Part shown: positions 1-9,270 of the stretch, one piece after another | Layout: every line of letters begins with the position of its first letter | How positions within the stretch are numbered: the first letter of the stretch is position 1 | DNA from: Granulicella sapmiensis | GTDB lineage: Bacteria > Acidobacteriota > Terriglobia > Terriglobales > Acidobacteriaceae | Direction: 5' to 3' | Assembly: GCA_026225395.1 (NCBI GenBank) | Contig: JAMFSR010000026.1 | Location: 248,001-312,000, forward strand | DNA length: 64,000 nt | The notes under the pieces: generated by a model | Told to the model about the DNA's origin: nothing | What the model saw: the letters and a program-made list of their open reading frames with translations, nothing else | Databases searched by the model: none | Position numbers and translations under genes: made by a program

Positions 1-3000
1 AAGGTCCAGGGTGACGACTTTGATGCCTCGATCGGACGTACCGGTGGTGGTGTGTTTGTCAATACTCTCAAGGTCGGTTCATCGACATATCACGGTACGC
101 TCTACGGCGAAACGCGTCAGACCCCATGGTCGGCCAACGTCTGGTTCAATCCCAGCAAGACTCCAACACCTACCGATCAAACCTACCTCTACTCCGGCGC
201 TATCGGCGGCCCGCTCTTTCCCAAGTTCATTACCAACAAATTCAGGCGCCTGGATAACACCTTCTTCTGGTTGACAGAAGAAGGCTACCGCCAGGGACAG
301 CCCCTTAGTGGTTCCACGCAGACTTACTATGTGCCGACCATTGCGGAGCGCACCGGCGACTTCACAGCCGATGCTCCTCTTTACGATCCCACTGTAGCCG
401 GACGTACTACGACATTTGCCCAGGAGTGCGGTTCCAACGTTATTCCCGGTAGCGTTGCAGCTACAAAGGCTGGTGAAGCCTGCGGTGGCAAAAACCTCGC
501 CAATGGCATCGGTTTCTCGATGGCGAATGCGTTCCCCCTGCCTCTCGGCCCGAACGCAACCGCGACCTTCCTCACCTCACCCACTGCGACGTCATCCAAT
601 CCTAACGGCGACAACTTCTTCGCTTCCGGCGTCGGCTTCAAGACGCGCGCCGATGAATTTATCGGCAAGGTTGAGCACCAGTTCTTCCCCTGGTGGACAT
701 CGCAGTTCTCTTACCTGCACTCCGGTGTACAGGAGCCCCAGTCCACGTTCGCCAACTCTTACTCGCTCTATGCCTCCGGCAATGACTTGGAAGACCGCAA
801 GTTCGACTCAACCGCCTGGAACAACACCTTCACCATCAACTCTTCCACACTGCTGACGGTAGCCTACGGCTATAACCGTTACTGGAGCGCCTTCCCCTAT
901 CGCACGCAGGGCTTTAGCTTTACCAATGGTTTCGCATACAACGGCACAAACTACGGATTCGCCGGCGCCTTCCCCACCAACGTTCCTCTCACCAGCTATC
1001 CTACGGTGACCATCAGCGGCCTCACCGCCGGCAGCTACTCGGCTCCTGGTCTTGGCGGCGCATTTGGCGGCTACACTCCGCAGGCCTCTCATAACCTGGT
1101 GGCCATCCTTTCCAAGAGCATTAAGAAGCACGACCTGCGCTTCGGCTACACCTACCGCGGCTTCTCCTACTTCACCAACCCACCGAACACGCCCGGCTCC
1201 TTCACCTTCAACGGCGAGTACACCGATAGCACAGGCGCCGTCACAAGTGGCGCCAATGGAACTGCCGCAATCGCCGATATGGAAGTAGGCCTTCCCTCCG
1301 CACTGTCGGAGACCCTCTACGCCGGTCCGTTCATCAACCGCATCGTTTATAACTCGGTCTGGGCGCAGGACGATTACCGTCTCAGCGAGAAACTCACCGT
1401 CAATCTCGGTATCCGCTATGAATTTGAGGAAGGCCAGCACGAAGAGAACAACAAGTTCAATGTTGGCTTCAACCCCGCGGCTCCCGTCAGCTATGTCAAC
1501 TCGCAAGGAGTAACGCAAAACCTTACGGGTGGTCTGGTCTTTGCCGGCGTGGGTGGCGCTCCAACCCACTGCTGCCAGAATCCTGCGAAGTTCTCTCCCC
1601 GTATCGGCGTGGCTTATCAGGTGTTCAAGAACACCGTAATGCACGCAGGCTATGGCTTCTACTACGCCCCGGTGGGTATCACCACCTCCTACAACCAGGG
1701 TTATTCCCAGGTCACGACCACCACACCCACTGCACCCAACGCCTTCGTTTCAGGTCAGATCGCAGCTACCACTGCGGTCGGAGCCACTGGTTGCTTGACG
1801 ACTCCGTTCTTCCAGACCGGAACGGGTGCAACCTGTGGCGGCGGCCTGCTGCAGCCTTCGGCCAACAGCCTTGGCGCTCTCACCGGCTTTGGCGGGGCAC
1901 TCACAGTCATCGACGCTCATAGGGGTTACCCGCTGGTACAGCAGTACATGATGGATGCTCAGCAGAAGCTGCCGGGCGACTTCATCGTGACGCTGTCTTA
2001 CATCGGTACGCACTCTTCCAACTTCGCGGAAGCAGTCAACATCAACCAAATGCCTGATTCCTTTCTCGCATCGGCTTACGCGAGCAATGCCACTCTGACC
2101 ACAGGCGTTGCTGGAACCAATCCTTACTATGCGGCGACCATCGGTGGCTTGCCTTCAACGGGCGTTGCCGGCCAAAAGTCCCTTCCACTCGGCCAGACAT
2201 ATCTACCGTTTCCGTACTACGGTTCCATTTCCCTGAGCAAGTCGATCGGTTTCGGCTGGTACAACTCCGTTGCTCTGAAAGTTGAGAAGCGCGTGACGAC
2301 CGGCCTCACCCTGTTGACCACTTACACCCACGCTTCCAACTGGGACAACCTGTATGGCAGTTCGATCGGGTCTCAAACCACGACAACTTCCGGTCCGCAA
2401 AACAACAACAACTTGGGTGCTGAATATGCCCGCTCGCTGGACGATGTACCGAACCGCTTCACCCTGGCAGTCACGGATGTGTTGCCCGTCGGTAAAGGCA
2501 AGAAGTACCTCGGCAATCCTCAAGGCTTCGCCGGTCACGCTCTCGATGCCGTTGTTGGGGGCTGGCAGGTCAACTATGAGCACGTGATCACCAATGGCGT
2601 TCCTCTAACCGTGACTCAGACCGACTTGAGCACAACATTCGGTCCTACGGGTACGGGTGGATCGGTACAGCGTCCCACTCTGGTAGGCGATGTGCATGCT
2701 GCCTGCTATAGCGGTTCTCCGCAGACCAGACTGGGTGGCAGCCTCAATCCAAACAAGGCCTACCTCAACGCCGCCGCCTTCGTTGCAACCCCGGCGTACC
2801 ACTATGGCAACACTCCTCGTACTCTGCCTTGCGCCGCACCGGGCTCTGATACAGCCACGGCGTCGCTCAACAAATACCTCTTCACCTTCCACGACCGGTT
2901 CAAGCTTCAGTTTCGTATCGAAGCTCTGAACCTCTTCAACACGCCGCAGTTCGCGACACCGTCAACGACCTACACGGTCAGCAAAGGCGCAACGCCAACC

Positions 3001-3093
3001 GCCGCTACGACGGTCGGGACTGGGCTCTTCGCAGAGTCTTCGCAGGCCGGCTTCGGCAGAGTCATCCAGATGGGTGGCCGACTAACCTTCTAA
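1..3093 (+). CDS. TonB-dependent receptor, Oar-like (5' end missing)
   Basis: The reading frame is open from the first base, so the gene starts upstream of the window; about 1030 residues are visible. The visible N-terminus (FDASIGRTGGG, then SSTYHGTLYGETR) matches the plug domain of the Oar/carboxypeptidase-regulatory-type TonB-dependent receptors that are heavily expanded in Acidobacteriota. The rest is Tyr/Phe/Asn-rich alternating beta-strand sequence of an outer-membrane barrel, with segments such as AQDDYRLSEKLTVNLGIRYE and RFKLQFRIEALNLFNTPQF. The protein ends in phenylalanine (GRLTF), as expected for an outer-membrane barrel. Such receptors import bulky substrates, often oligosaccharides, using TonB energy; the substrate cannot be read here. 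A strong hairpin terminator follows 21 bases after the stop. Confidence 0.93.
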   Translation, partial: KVQGDDFDASIGRTGGGVFVNTLKVGSSTYHGTLYGETRQTPWSANVWFNPSKTPTPTDQTYLYSGAIGGPLFPKFITNKFRRLDNTFFWLTEEGYRQGQPLSGSTQTYYVPTIAERTGDFTADAPLYDPTVAGRTTTFAQECGSNVIPGSVAATKAGEACGGKNLANGIGFSMANAFPLPLGPNATATFLTSPTATSSNPNGDNFFASGVGFKTRADEFIGKVEHQFFPWWTSQFSYLHSGVQEPQSTFANSYSLYASGNDLEDRKFDSTAWNNTFTINSSTLLTVAYGYNRYWSAFPYRTQGFSFTNGFAYNGTNYGFAGAFPTNVPLTSYPTVTISGLTAGSYSAPGLGGAFGGYTPQASHNLVAILSKSIKKHDLRFGYTYRGFSYFTNPPNTPGSFTFNGEYTDSTGAVTSGANGTAAIADMEVGLPSALSETLYAGPFINRIVYNSVWAQDDYRLSEKLTVNLGIRYEFEEGQHEENNKFNVGFNPAAPVSYVNSQGVTQNLTGGLVFAGVGGAPTHCCQNPAKFSPRIGVAYQVFKNTVMHAGYGFYYAPVGITTSYNQGYSQVTTTTPTAPNAFVSGQIAATTAVGATGCLTTPFFQTGTGATCGGGLLQPSANSLGALTGFGGALTVIDAHRGYPLVQQYMMDAQQKLPGDFIVTLSYIGTHSSNFAEAVNINQMPDSFLASAYASNATLTTGVAGTNPYYAATIGGLPSTGVAGQKSLPLGQTYLPFPYYGSISLSKSIGFGWYNSVALKVEKRVTTGLTLLTTYTHASNWDNLYGSSIGSQTTTTSGPQNNNNLGAEYARSLDDVPNRFTLAVTDVLPVGKGKKYLGNPQGFAGHALDAVVGGWQVNYEHVITNGVPLTVTQTDLSTTFGPTGTGGSVQRPTLVGDVHAACYSGSPQTRLGGSLNPNKAYLNAAAFVATPAYHYGNTPRTLPCAAPGSDTATASLNKYLFTFHDRFKLQFRIEALNLFNTPQFATPSTTYTVSKGATPTAATTVGTGLFAESSQAGFGRVIQMGGRLTF

Positions 3094-3114
3094 CCCAACC
3101 TCAACCGCAACAAC

Positions 3115-3145
3115 GAAGGGGCGCAGACAACTTCTGCGCCCCTTC
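3115..3145 (+). terminator. Rho-independent terminator of the TonB receptor gene
   Basis: A 13-bp perfect stem (gaaggggcgcaga paired with tctgcgccccttc) closes a 5-nt loop and is followed by ttctt. It sits 21 bases after the receptor stop codon. Confidence 0.85.
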
Positions 3146-3308
3146 TTCTTACACAATCCGGGTGGCCCATCCTTTCGCGTTTCTTAGCGAAAGGGTGGGG
3201 TATCGTTCGCGGTAGCGAACGACCGCCTTCCTCAACCTGCCTCATCCCTCCAGAACGCACTTCCACCCTTGACACGCCCTGTACAATTAACTCAGACGAA
3301 CCATCACC

Positions 3309-3338
3309 AAGCCCAGCCCACGCTGGGCTTTTGCTTTT
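3309..3338 (+). terminator. Hairpin with T-rich tail in the leader of the next gene
   Basis: A 9-bp stem (aagcccagc / gctgggctt) closes a ccac loop and is followed by ttgctttt, the shape of an intrinsic terminator. It lies about 95 bases upstream of the gene at 3433. It could be a second terminator for the receptor or an attenuator in the leader of the downstream gene. The rest of 3146-3432 shows no coding sequence, apart from a G-rich ribosome-binding stretch (ggggaggggg) just before 3433. Confidence 0.6.
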
Positions 3339-3432
3339 AACCATCACGTAGCCGCCGCGACCACTTCAAGTCCACCGCTAAGTCCAATCCGCTGCGGACT
3401 TTACCGCAAGACCCCGGGGAGGGGGTACCCAC

Positions 3433-4113
3433 ATGCCACAGACCTATTACACCTACGAACCAGACACCGAAAACCGCTTCCAATGCCGCCATATCTTCAC
3501 CGACGGACACCGCTGCGAAAGTCCAGCACTCCGCCAGGAAAATTTTTGCTACTACCACCACACCACCCGCAAACCAGTCCCAAAACAGGAATTAGCCACC
3601 CGCAGATCCAAGCGCACCACTGTCCAGATCCCACTCCCGGAAGACCGCAGCGCGATCCAGCACACCATCGGCCAGGTCCTTCAACTCCTCGCCGCAAACC
3701 AACTCGACACCAAACGCGCCGGCCTCCTCCTTTACGGCCTCCAGATTGCCAGCCAGAATCTCCCTAAACCCAACCCTAAAGCTTACCCCTGGCCCACTGT
3801 AGACGAAATCACCGAAGACGGCCTCGCTCCTGTCGCCGAATTTCGCGAAGACAATACACCCAAAGGTCCCGCCGAGCGCCAGGCCGACGCCTGGATAGCC
3901 GAAGGCCGAACAAAATCCTTACCCCTCCCATCCTCCAATCCAACACCTGTCACCGAAACGTCAGGAACCATCCCGAAAATTCTGGCCACGGCCTCCAGGC
4001 CGCCGCGCAGACACCCCCACAAGCAAACGAAACCGGCACGTCGAAATCGACAGCATGCCTCCCAGAGTCTTGGTCGATTTCATGTCGTTCAACCGCCGCA
4101 GAAAGCAAGATAG
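3433..4113 (+). CDS. Small protein with N-terminal Cys/His cluster, unknown function
   Basis: I do not recognise a named family. Residues about 17-43 hold four metal-ligand-like residues in the pattern C-x8-C-x10-C-x3-H followed by another His (ending FCYYHH), which looks like a small zinc-binding module. A basic, proline-rich middle and a low-complexity Arg/Lys/Pro tail follow. I recall similar proteins as frequent, often multicopy, hypothetical genes in acidobacterial genomes, usually behind the same kind of G-rich leader; that is memory, not a search. The ATG follows a strong purine-rich ribosome-binding stretch. Function is unknown; nucleic-acid binding is only a guess from the basic tail and the Cys/His motif. 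Confidence 0.7.
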   Translation: MPQTYYTYEPDTENRFQCRHIFTDGHRCESPALRQENFCYYHHTTRKPVPKQELATRRSKRTTVQIPLPEDRSAIQHTIGQVLQLLAANQLDTKRAGLLLYGLQIASQNLPKPNPKAYPWPTVDEITEDGLAPVAEFREDNTPKGPAERQADAWIAEGRTKSLPLPSSNPTPVTETSGTIPKILATASRPPRRHPHKQTKPARRNRQHASQSLGRFHVVQPPQKAR

Positions 4114-4175
4114 CCTCAACCACTGGAGCGAGATAATCTTTTTGTCTTATGCTCCAATCCAGGGGAGGGAAGTAA

Positions 4176-5795
4176 CTAAGACTTCCGGACGATCGGTGGA
4201 ACTGTCATCTCAGGCGTGAGCGGAGGCTTGCGAAGGTGCCACTGTGTTGCCTGCTCATAAGCGTGGCCGAGAGCCAGTACCTTACCCTCCGAGAAGTTCG
4301 GACCTGCGATCATCAAGCCCACCGGGAGACCGTCTTTCGAGAACCCGCATGGGACCGAGATTGCGGGGATCCCCCAAACGTCGAAGGGACGGCAGTTGCT
4401 GTCGACCATAGGCTCGTGTGGCTTTGGGTTTTCGGCTTTGTCGATGGCTTCGTTAATCGTTGGAGCAACAACCCGCATCGTCGGAAGTGCGATGAGGTCG
4501 AAATCGATGAAGGCGTCGTCGATGGTGCGGCGCGTTTTGATCAAGGACCAGTTGCTTTCTATATAGTTGACTACCTTTTCGGTACAGGGCTGATCGCTGA
4601 CGTCGTTCATGCCCTTGATGCCGGTTTCGATGGATCGCTTGATGTCAATGGAGTAGCCGGCGCCATGACTCTTTCGATCGAGCTCCAGCTGCAAAACGTC
4701 GCCTTCGCCTGCTAGCGAGATGGAGTTGAATCCTTCGGTAGATGGCATATAGACGTCTTTGACACTGGCGACAATTTTGCTGAGGACCTCAATGGCAGCT
4801 TCGATGCATGTCGAGGTTCCTTCATCGAGGAAGTCGAAGAAGGGCGCGCGCGGAATGCCAAGACGGATCTTCGAGACCGGATGCTTCATGCTCTGGGTGT
4901 AATCCTCAGCGGGATGCTCGCGGCTGCCAACGTCCAGCTTGTCGTAGCCAGCCATCGTGTTCAACAGCAGGGCTGCATCTTCGACGGTCTTCGTCATAGG
5001 ACCGCAATGATCCAGAGAGTAGGTGAGCGGAATAATACCGCGAATCGAAACCAGACCATACGTTGGTTTCAGCCCGACCATGCTGCAATACGCCGCAGGC
5101 ATGCGCACGGACCCACCGGTATCCGTTCCCAGTGCGGCGACACACAAATCGGAGACGACCGCAACCGCGCTTCCTCCTGAAGAGCCCGCAGCGGTGTGCG
5201 CCGGCGCCCATGGATTACGCACTGGCCCAAAGTACGTAGTGGCAGAGGTGTGACCCATCGCGAATTCGTGCATGTTCGCCTTGCCCAATATCACTGCGCC
5301 CGCATTTTTCAGTTTGGTAGTGACAAACGCATCTTCCGTTGGAACGCGGTCGTCGAACACCTGACTGGCTGCAGTGGTTCGGGTACCGGCGGTGTCGATA
5401 TTGTCTTTGAGCACGATTGGAATTCCGTGCAAAGGGCTGCGAAACTTTCCGGCTTTTGCCTCCTGATCTAATAGAGCGGCTTGCGCCAGTGCGTCGGCGT
5501 GCATCACCGTGATGAAGCAGTTCAGTTTGGGATTGTAGATTTTGATGCGATCCAGATATGCCTGTACCAATTCGACGGAAGTAACCTGATGAAAATGGAT
5601 GCGGCGGGAGGTTTCTATCAGCGTAAGTCCTACCAGTGGATCGGAAGTTCCTTCGGTAGTCTGAGCCAATACTCGTTGTAGATCGCCCATCGAGATAACT
5701 GCGCTCAGAGCAATACTCTTCTGTAAGAAATTACGGCGATTCATGCCAGTCATGCTGATAGATTCCCCTGCATTCTGTCGGGTTAGTTTCATCAT
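4176..5795 (-). CDS. Tat-exported amidase, amidase-signature family (first of a pair)
   Basis: This is an amidase-signature enzyme that would hydrolyse an amide bond outside the cytoplasm. The Ser-cisSer-Lys triad context is complete: Lys in IVLKDNIDTAGTRTTAAS, cis-Ser in AGSSGGSAVAVVSD and nucleophile Ser in GTDTGGSVRMPA. The N-terminus has a twin-arginine signal (MNRRNFLQKS, then a hydrophobic stretch ending VLAQ), which argues against a cytoplasmic GatA role, and no gatB or gatC is nearby. The ATG at 5795 follows AAGGAGATAGGA; a second start at MNRRNF would leave the Tat signal intact. The gene lies 46 bases downstream of a second amidase on the same strand, so the two are probably co-transcribed. 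Substrate is unknown. Confidence 0.9.
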   Translation of the reverse strand: MMKLTRQNAGESISMTGMNRRNFLQKSIALSAVISMGDLQRVLAQTTEGTSDPLVGLTLIETSRRIHFHQVTSVELVQAYLDRIKIYNPKLNCFITVMHADALAQAALLDQEAKAGKFRSPLHGIPIVLKDNIDTAGTRTTAASQVFDDRVPTEDAFVTTKLKNAGAVILGKANMHEFAMGHTSATTYFGPVRNPWAPAHTAAGSSGGSAVAVVSDLCVAALGTDTGGSVRMPAAYCSMVGLKPTYGLVSIRGIIPLTYSLDHCGPMTKTVEDAALLLNTMAGYDKLDVGSREHPAEDYTQSMKHPVSKIRLGIPRAPFFDFLDEGTSTCIEAAIEVLSKIVASVKDVYMPSTEGFNSISLAGEGDVLQLELDRKSHGAGYSIDIKRSIETGIKGMNDVSDQPCTEKVVNYIESNWSLIKTRRTIDDAFIDFDLIALPTMRVVAPTINEAIDKAENPKPHEPMVDSNCRPFDVWGIPAISVPCGFSKDGLPVGLMIAGPNFSEGKVLALGHAYEQATQWHLRKPPLTPEMTVPPIVRKS

Positions 5796-5841
5796 TCCTA
5801 TCTCCTTGTAGTGAAAGAATCTTGCCGCGAACCACCTCCAG

Positions 5842-7536
5842 TTACAGGTGGGTGAGGAGAGGAGGAACGGGAGTGTCCGGGGTTAGCGGGGGCTTTATTG
5901 TGTGCCATTGCGTCGCTTTCTCATAGGCGGCGGCAAGGGCGAAAATTTTAGCTTCTGTGAAGTTTGGACCGCAGATCATCAAACCAACAGGTAGGCCATT
6001 CTTGGTGAAGCCGCAAGGAATCGAGAGAGAAGGAATTCCGTATGCGTCATAAGCACCAACGCTGCTGATGCCGGCACCACCGGAGCCGCCGCGAGCAGCA
6101 GCCTCGCTTGGGGGCAGCAGGCCTGCAGCATTCATGAGATTTCTGCGGATCATATCGTCAAGCACTGGCGGTTCTGTCTTCAATGTCGGCATCACTACGA
6201 GGTCGAAGTCAGTGAAGGCATCGTCGATGGTGCGCCGGAGCAGTTCCTGGGCTTCGTATTGCCGGACATACTCGACCGCACTCTCGTTGGCGAGTGCGTC
6301 CTGTTCCAGCCGTTTGCGGGTCGTGGGTTGATACAACTCGGACTTCGCCTTGAAGTACTCTTCGTGATACGCAAAGGTTTCACCACCACCACCGCCGCCG
6401 CCCGATCTTGCGGAACCGCCGGAAGAGCTTCTGTCCGCAGGGCTGGCGCCAGGCCCTTCGCTGTTTGTGGATGCCGCGCGGTTGTTTGGTGGGGGCAGCG
6501 TGACTTCTTTCGCCGGGCCTGCGGTCATGGTTCCTAATAGGTCGATCGCTGTCTTTACGATCGCTATAACTTCTGGACTGGCAGGCTTGACGTTGCCCGG
6601 GCCGGTGTAAGCAGTAGGGCTGATGCCTAGCTCAAGGGCGCCCTTGGGGATACCGAGCCGGATCCCGGAGATCGGCTGCTTCATTCCGGCCACATAGTCT
6701 TCCTTGGGATGATCGACGCTGAAGATGTCCAGCTTGTCGTAACCGGCCATGACATTGAGCATGAGGGCCGCATCTTCAACCCGCTTTGCGAGAGGCCCGC
6801 AGTGATCGCGTGTAGCGGTAAGCGGAACGATGCCCCGGATAGGGACAAGGCCATAAGTGGGCTTGATGCCTACGTCGGCGCAGTATGCGGAAGGCATACG
6901 AACCGATCCCCCAGTGTCAGTGCCGAGAGCGGCGTAGCATAGGTCGGCTGAGACAGCCGCACCTGATCCTGAAGAGGAACCTCCGGTATTGTGTGCGAGA
7001 TTCCATGGATTGCGAGCTGGGCCGAAGAATGAAACATCTCCTCCTCCCATGGCAAACTCATGCAGGTTGGTCTTGCCGATAATGACCGCGCCGGCATCTA
7101 TCAGACGGGTTACCACGGGTGCATTCTCGGTGGGGACGCGGTCTTGAAAGACACCACTACCTGCGGTGGTCAACGTTCCCGCGGTATCGATGTTGTCTTT
7201 GAGGGCAATCGGAATTCCGTGCAAAGGCCCACGGAACTTACCCGCCTTTTCTTCAGCATCGAGCGCCTGAGCCTGTGCCAGGGCCTTCTCGCGCATCACC
7301 GTGATGAAGCAATCCAGCTTAGGAGCATAGATCGCTATGCGGGCAAGGCAAGCTTCAGTCAACTGCACAGACGTCACAGTGCCCGTACGAATCTTCGCGC
7401 TTGCTTCGGCAAGAGTGAGAGATGTCAGTGCGTTGGCAGGCTTGTCGACGCTCATCGCGAAAGCAGAGCGAAGAAAGGTTCCCGCTGCTGCCAGCGTTGC
7501 AGCTTGAACTGTAAATTCCCGCCGTGACATGTTCAT
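5842..7536 (-). CDS. Tat-exported amidase with Gly/Ser-rich insert (second of a pair)
   Basis: Paralogue of the neighbouring amidase, with the same signature motifs: IALKDNIDTAGTLTTAGS carrying the Lys, GGSSSGSGAAVSADLC carrying the cis-Ser, and GTDTGGSVRMPSAYC carrying the nucleophile. A twin-arginine signal (MSRREFTVQ, then an Ala/Leu stretch ending SAFA) indicates folded export. Unlike its neighbour it carries a low-complexity Ser/Gly insert of about 30 residues, including seven consecutive Gly, roughly at residues 360-390 between the catalytic core and the C-terminal part. Another small Gly-rich loop (AAARGGSGGAG) occurs near residue 490. Start may be 7536 or the second Met at 7530. It is first in the likely two-gene operon. 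Confidence 0.9.
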   Translation of the reverse strand: MNMSRREFTVQAATLAAAGTFLRSAFAMSVDKPANALTSLTLAEASAKIRTGTVTSVQLTEACLARIAIYAPKLDCFITVMREKALAQAQALDAEEKAGKFRGPLHGIPIALKDNIDTAGTLTTAGSGVFQDRVPTENAPVVTRLIDAGAVIIGKTNLHEFAMGGGDVSFFGPARNPWNLAHNTGGSSSGSGAAVSADLCYAALGTDTGGSVRMPSAYCADVGIKPTYGLVPIRGIVPLTATRDHCGPLAKRVEDAALMLNVMAGYDKLDIFSVDHPKEDYVAGMKQPISGIRLGIPKGALELGISPTAYTGPGNVKPASPEVIAIVKTAIDLLGTMTAGPAKEVTLPPPNNRAASTNSEGPGASPADRSSSGGSARSGGGGGGGETFAYHEEYFKAKSELYQPTTRKRLEQDALANESAVEYVRQYEAQELLRRTIDDAFTDFDLVVMPTLKTEPPVLDDMIRRNLMNAAGLLPPSEAAARGGSGGAGISSVGAYDAYGIPSLSIPCGFTKNGLPVGLMICGPNFTEAKIFALAAAYEKATQWHTIKPPLTPDTPVPPLLTHL

Positions 7537-8100
7537 GGGCGTCGGACTCCGGAAAGCGATACGTTGAATAACAAATGGGGTTTAGCCGCCGCCGTTTCGG
7601 GTTGCGACTTGTCGATATCTCGGCACAGTAGCCATATCAATACCGTTCACAGTCAACAGGAATGTATCTCGGACATGGATAAGGCCGACTGATTCAATGT
7701 CTCGGAAGGGGGAGGAACTGCGCAAGCGAAATAGAGCGAAATCCCGTCAGACCACGCAGATGGTTTAGCGTTGGGATGAGAATCGATCTCGAGCTTGCGA
7801 TGTTGGAGTTCATTACTGAACATTCGCAAACATGGTTCAGTGACCGATCGCTTGCCGGAACGTTCTTACCCGATTGATAAAGTGTCGAAGAGATACCTCA
7901 ACGCAGCGGGGTTCTCTCGGCACGGTGCAAACTCAGTTGGGCATACTTCGTCAGAGCTAACGAAGAGCACTACATCCCCGCGGCCGCATCGGAGTCGCTT
8001 GCGGCAGTGGATGGAAGGGAAATGGCGGTTGAATATAATTCAGCCCAAATCGCGCCGGAAACGGAAGGCCTAAGGCTCCAGCTGGTCGATTCTTCGATAC
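7537..8100. other. Intergenic region left of the island, no gene seen
   Basis: About 560 bases between the start of the second amidase gene and the partial tRNA repeat. The part near 7536 must hold the amidase promoter. Open frames here are short, lack ribosome-binding sites and resemble no family I know. I see no terminator or RNA gene. Confidence 0.5.
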
Positions 8101-8154
<54 letters not shown>

Positions 8155-8403
8155 TTCCAGCGATTTGTTGAAATCGATGGAATTTTCATGCTCACAACTG
8201 CTTGACAGTAAAAGTGTTGCGGCCACGTCGTTGATTGCTTTTGTTTTCTGATGCTCGCGGTGGCACCGACCGCTACAAATTCGTCTACATCGATTGCGGG
8301 GCCAAATATTGTGATTTCTCTGAATCAGAGACGCCCCTATGTCGGCGAAATAAACCTCAAAGATCGATAGTCCCTAGCAATTTTAGGCTGATCCTTCCTT
8401 CGC

Positions 8404-8720
8404 GCATCGGCCAGTTTAAAACACGTCCACGTCCAGGCATTCGTGAGTCAGCTTGCCGTCGAGGTTCTCGATTCAGCGGTTCTCAACCGCCGTCTTGATC
8501 GGATGAAGTCAAGGTCCGCACTGTTACGGTAGGCCCAGTGATCCAACGCTTTAATGATTAATCTCCAACCCGCTATCCACAGCGATCTGTTCTCTTCGTT
8601 GTACAGCCGGTAGATGCTTTTTGCGTCCAGTCCCCAACCCTCGCGCTTTAACAGTATCGTCACCGGACGGCAGTCGTAGCGTACATGTCTGCCCGCATGC
8701 CCGCACAGACGTATCCGCAA
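8404..8720 (-). pseudogene. IS3-family transposase (OrfB) remnant
   Basis: The minus strand encodes fragments typical of IS3-family integrase-type transposases: RYDCRPVTILLKREGW and IYRLYNEENRSL (the YGYRRIHVLLRREGW / VYRLYREEG region). These are joined directly to a C-terminal piece, IIKALDHWAYRNSADLDFI, that normally lies about 150 residues further on. Further downstream, in a shifted frame, comes LTHECLDVDVF, matching the usual RDECLNVxxF segment. The catalytic DDE core is therefore deleted and the frame is broken. No terminal inverted repeats were recognised. It supports past transposition at the island edge. The short stretch 8155-8403 holds nothing else I can identify. Confidence 0.72.
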
Positions 8721-9270
8721 ATGGAGCTGCATTTCGTTCAACACGCTCATCTTTTGCGTTTCTGGTGGGAGATCAGGGTTTTATGTCTTAGATCCGACAG
8801 TAGTCGAGCTAATGGACCTCGGGTGGTTACTAAATTTATGTTGACAGGAAAGTTTTTGCACAATAGTGTCTTCAAAACGGTTACCAACTAAACGCAGGAC
8901 CACGTAGAGATTCGCAGAGAAGTACTCATCTTTATTGAATGCCAACACTGTTGTGTTGAGCAAGAGCGGGAGTGTGTCTGTGACATGACGATGCCGTCTG
9001 CCTTGAGTAATGATGTTGGCAGAGCTTTCGCAACGGAGCACCATTCGAAACCGTGTACAGCTCCCACAAGACTTCATCGTAAGCTGCAACATCTTGTTCA
9101 TCCATTCCGGTAGACGCGAGCCGTTACCTGCCAGAAGAAGTGTAATCGTCTCTCCGACCATTAAAGTCTGTAAGCGCTAGTCGGACCTTGTAAGCCGTAC
9201 GCTCTATGCTTCGTAGCCATTTCCCTATTTGTCGTTGGCTATGTGTCTACTTTGAAACGAGGATTTTGGT
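8721..9270. other. Intergenic region upstream of the toxin locus
   Basis: No convincing gene. An open frame on the minus strand (8781-9161) has no family features and no clear ribosome-binding site. The right end must contain the promoter for the fibre-like gene at 9271, which has GAGG 10 bases before its ATG. Confidence 0.45.

Noticed and set aside
3268..3290. ttgaca ... tacaat looking like a promoter
   Set aside because: The spacing is only about 7 bases, far from the usual 16-18, so it is not a sigma-70 promoter.
4176..5795. Calling the amidases GatA (glutamyl-tRNA amidotransferase subunit A)
   Set aside because: Tat signals and the absence of gatB/gatC argue for exported amidases with a different substrate.
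8781..9161. 126-codon frame on the minus strand upstream of the fibre-like genes
   Set aside because: No family features, no start signal and unusual composition; likely random.
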